Shown here: positions 5,061-6,419 of the stretch, piece by piece
How the letters are laid out: each line of letters begins with the position of its first letter
How positions within the stretch are numbered: position 1 is the stretch's first letter
NCBI GenBank assembly: GCA_005879045.1
Contig: VBLV01000267.1
Span: 3,479-9,897, forward strand
Source: Methanobacteriota archaeon
GTDB lineage: Archaea > Thermoplasmatota > Thermoplasmata > RBG-16-68-12
DNA length: 6,419 nucleotides
Direction: 5' to 3'
Notes under the pieces: generated by a model
What the model saw: the letters and a program-made list of their open reading frames with translations, nothing else
The model's database searches: none
What the model was told of the DNA's origin: nothing
Program-made: the position numbers and the translations under genes

Positions 5061-5546
5061 CTAGACGACCGCGATCAGGGGCGACATCGCGTCGGCGGCT
5101 TCCCCGGCGAACCGGCACGCGTCTTCCCAGGTCTGTAGCCGACCTTCGTTCCGATCCTCGAAGTCACGGATGAATCGCACGAGGTCACGTCGGATGGCCG
5201 AGGTGTCCGCGCTCCGGAACACGGCGCACACGCTGACGTGGGCCCCGCGGACCGCGACGAGCGCTTCCTCGTCGAAGCGTATGCTCGTGACGTCGTAGCC
5301 CTGGCTCTTCGGCATGCTGGTCTCGACGAAGTCGCGGACCGTCCAGATGATCGGCTCGAGCTGTTCCGGTGCGAACGGAGGGGCGTGGTCGGGGGCGACC
5401 ATCGCAATCGGCTCGCCGGTCCGGTGGAAGAGGTATACGGCCCGCATCTGCCGGTCTCCCGCTGGCGGACGGAAGTGCGTGCCGAACGGCAGCGCGAGCA
5501 TGAGTGCCGCTGCGGGCGCGGCGAGAAGCGTGATCAGGTCAAGCAT
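5061..5546 (-). CDS. Membrane-anchored single-domain protein, possibly roadblock/longin-like
   Basis: The 161-residue protein starts with one hydrophobic segment (residues 3-21, LITLLAAPAAALMLALP) that could be a signal anchor. The soluble domain (about 34-160) alternates strands and helices: AVYLFHRTGEPIAMV, helix EQLEPIIWTVRDFVETSM, strand VTSIRFDEEALVAVRG, strand VSVCAVFR, helix IRRDLVRFIRDFEDRN, then LQTWED and a final helix. This resembles, from memory, a domain recurrent in archaeal membrane proteins: a strand with a 'hrdGrli' turn, an 'AVqdFV' helix, an 'iErG.....avv' hairpin, and a final 'L.dWdgd' element, probably of roadblock/longin-like topology. The resemblance is divergent and the family is unnamed to me. 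A sensory or regulatory role is inference only. The ATG at 5546 has no obvious Shine-Dalgarno site; a GGTATTGA box near 5590-5600 could serve a minus-strand promoter. It is convergent with the permease gene and divergent from the GST gene. Confidence 0.72.
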   Translation of the reverse strand: MLDLITLLAAPAAALMLALPFGTHFRPPAGDRQMRAVYLFHRTGEPIAMVAPDHAPPFAPEQLEPIIWTVRDFVETSMPKSQGYDVTSIRFDEEALVAVRGAHVSVCAVFRSADTSAIRRDLVRFIRDFEDRNEGRLQTWEDACRFAGEAADAMSPLIAVV

Positions 5547-5670
5547 CCGAATGGGCCTTCCCTACTTCCACGGAGCGAGGGAGAGGGTCAATACCGTTTG
5601 GTCAAGGGAAGTTGAGCGGCGCCCCGTAAACCGCGACAAACCTCAAGGCCCGGCGTGGACTCGGGGTTCC

Positions 5671-6315
5671 ATGGCCTCCCGTCCCCTCCTGTATTCAATG
5701 GACATCAGCCACTACTGCATTGCCGCGGATCGCATGCTCGCCTTCAAGGGCGTGGAGTTCGACACGCGATACGCGCCGTACCACGACCGGCAGGAGGTCC
5801 TCAAGGCCACCGGGCAGGACTACGTCCCGACCTTGATCTGGGAGGGGAAACCCGTCCTGTGGTACGACATTCCGGACTTCCTCGAAAAGGCCCGGCCGAA
5901 GCCGACCCTGTACCCGTGGGGGCAGAAGGGCCTCGCGGTCACCCTCGAGCATTGGGGCCATCAAGTCCTCGAGGAGCGCGTGTGGCGGTACGTCGTGACG
6001 AAGGTCCCGCCGTTCCTCAAGAGCGACGAGGAGCGATGGGTCTTCGAAGAGATGCAGACCCGCGCCCGCGGGCCGTGGCACGTCCTCGAGATGCGCCGCG
6101 AGGAATTCCGGCAGGACATGAACAAGCACCTCGGCATGGTCGACTCGATTCTCGACGGACGGGACTGGATCCTCGGGCAGCCGAGCCTGGCGGATTTCGG
6201 AATCTATGGATCGATGTCGCCGCTCGTCACGGTCGGCGAGAGCGTGCCGTCCGAGTTCCCGCGGCTTGCCGCTTGGGTTTCGCGGGTCCGGGACCTCGGG
6301 TCACCGGTGGGCTGA
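5671..6315 (+). CDS. Glutathione S-transferase-fold protein
   Basis: The 214-residue length is standard for a cytosolic GST. The N-terminal thioredoxin-like domain (about 4-75) has YSMDISHYCIAADRMLAFKG with Cys16 at the catalytic position of Cys-type GSTs (SxYC), and VPTL (52-55) with the conserved cis-Pro53. The usual ES/DS that holds the gamma-Glu of glutathione is absent: the equivalent stretch reads LWYDIPDFLEK (63-73). The all-helical C-terminal domain carries the hydrophobic-staple/N-capping motif WILGQPSLADFGIYG (166-180, Asp175). Together this supports a GST-like redox or transferase enzyme whose thiol cofactor is probably not ordinary glutathione, given the altered binding motif and the apparent archaeal host (inference). 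The ATG at 5671 directly precedes the first beta strand; upstream in-frame sequence is not GST-like. No strong Shine-Dalgarno site is visible. The last 89 bases overlap hisS on the opposite strand. Confidence 0.92.
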   Translation: MASRPLLYSMDISHYCIAADRMLAFKGVEFDTRYAPYHDRQEVLKATGQDYVPTLIWEGKPVLWYDIPDFLEKARPKPTLYPWGQKGLAVTLEHWGHQVLEERVWRYVVTKVPPFLKSDEERWVFEEMQTRARGPWHVLEMRREEFRQDMNKHLGMVDSILDGRDWILGQPSLADFGIYGSMSPLVTVGESVPSEFPRLAAWVSRVRDLGSPVG

Positions 6316-6419
6316 GGATCGCGTCGACCAGATCGGCCAAGGCCACCTCGCGCTGGGCCCCAGACGCCATGTCCCGCACCGTGGCCCTGGTCGCCTTCAG
6401 CTCCTTCTCTCCGAGCAAC
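6227..6419 (-). CDS. hisS: Histidyl-tRNA synthetase, C-terminal end (5' part outside window)
   Basis: The frame is open to the window edge; a TTG at 6418 is probably an internal Leu, not a start. The visible part reads LLGEKELKATRATVRDMASG followed by AQREVALADLVDAI, which matches the end of the class II HisRS anticodon-binding domain (G-E-x-E-L, then a TVRDM strand, a turn with S/T-G-x-Q, and a final xxLVxAI helix). HisRS charges tRNA-His in the cytoplasm. Similar anticodon-binding ends occur in prolyl-, threonyl- and glycyl-tRNA synthetases, but the RDM-x-S-G-x-Q pattern fits HisRS best. The family would normally end about at Ile (base 6317). Here 29 more residues follow (LSPPVTRGPG..., ending TARSRRP), Pro/Arg-rich and basic, encoded entirely antisense to the end of the GST gene. 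The tail looks like read-through sequence, possibly disordered. Confidence 0.8.
   Translation of the reverse strand, partial: LLGEKELKATRATVRDMASGAQREVALADLVDAILSPPVTRGPGPAKPKRQAAGTRTARSRRP

Noticed and set aside
5028..5061. Inverted repeat GCGGCC/GGCCGC between the convergent permease and orphan genes, a possible terminator hairpin
   Set aside because: The stem is only 6 bp, such GC palindromes are common in this sequence, and there is no T-rich run as archaeal termination would need.
1..6419. CRISPR arrays, insertion sequences, transposase genes, rRNA
   Set aside because: No regularly spaced repeats, transposase-like frames, terminal inverted repeats or rRNA-like segments were seen on either strand.

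Overview
The window looks like a chromosomal segment of a GC-rich archaeon. The evidence is: a tRNA-Asp gene with no encoded CCA and an archaeal BRE/TATA-like box about 30 bases upstream; a DUF58 protein tail of the kind found in archaeal MoxR/DUF58 clusters; A/T-rich boxes 25-30 bases before two start regions, which suggests leaderless transcripts; Shine-Dalgarno sites of the GGAGG/GGTGA type; and a histidyl-tRNA synthetase C-terminus. A Thermoplasmatota-like lineage would fit the gene mix, but that is inference and no phylogenetic marker here settles it.

Layout from left to right. (1) Positions 1-841, plus strand: the 3' end of a DUF58 gene overlaps a six-helix membrane protein gene by 19 bases, forming an operon end. 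(2) 861-1325, minus: a small orphan protein with two membrane helices. (3) 1455-2040: a tRNA-Asp gene with its promoter, then a short, less GC-rich DUF4287 gene on the minus strand, then about 220 bases without a convincing gene that contain an imperfect copy of the tRNA 3' end. (4) 2041-2475, plus: a small protein with one CxxC knuckle, no clear family and an unclear start codon. (5) 2453-2857, minus: a VOC/glyoxalase-fold protein whose natural start appears to be ATT. (6) 3033-5013, plus: a two-gene DrrA/DrrB-type ABC exporter with its own promoter; the permease carries an exact in-frame 21-bp tandem duplication. (7) 5061-5546, minus: a membrane-anchored single-domain protein, possibly a divergent roadblock/longin-like sensor. 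(8) 5671-6315, plus: a glutathione S-transferase-fold protein. (9) 6227-6419, minus: the 3' end of hisS, whose last 29 codons lie antisense to the GST gene.

The window is mostly a mosaic of single genes in alternating orientation rather than one pathway. The clear functional pairs are the ABC exporter genes (ATPase and permease, 1-base spacing) and the DUF58/membrane-protein pair (overlapping). The VOC protein, GST-like protein and drug-type exporter would all suit handling of small toxic or reactive compounds, but they have separate promoters and nothing shows that they act together.

I did not find a convincing new multi-gene system. The points most worth a second look are the hisS tail overprinted on the GST gene, the non-standard start of the VOC gene, the 21-bp duplication in the permease, the tRNA-end-like repeat flanking the DUF4287 gene, and a GST-fold protein in an apparent archaeon.
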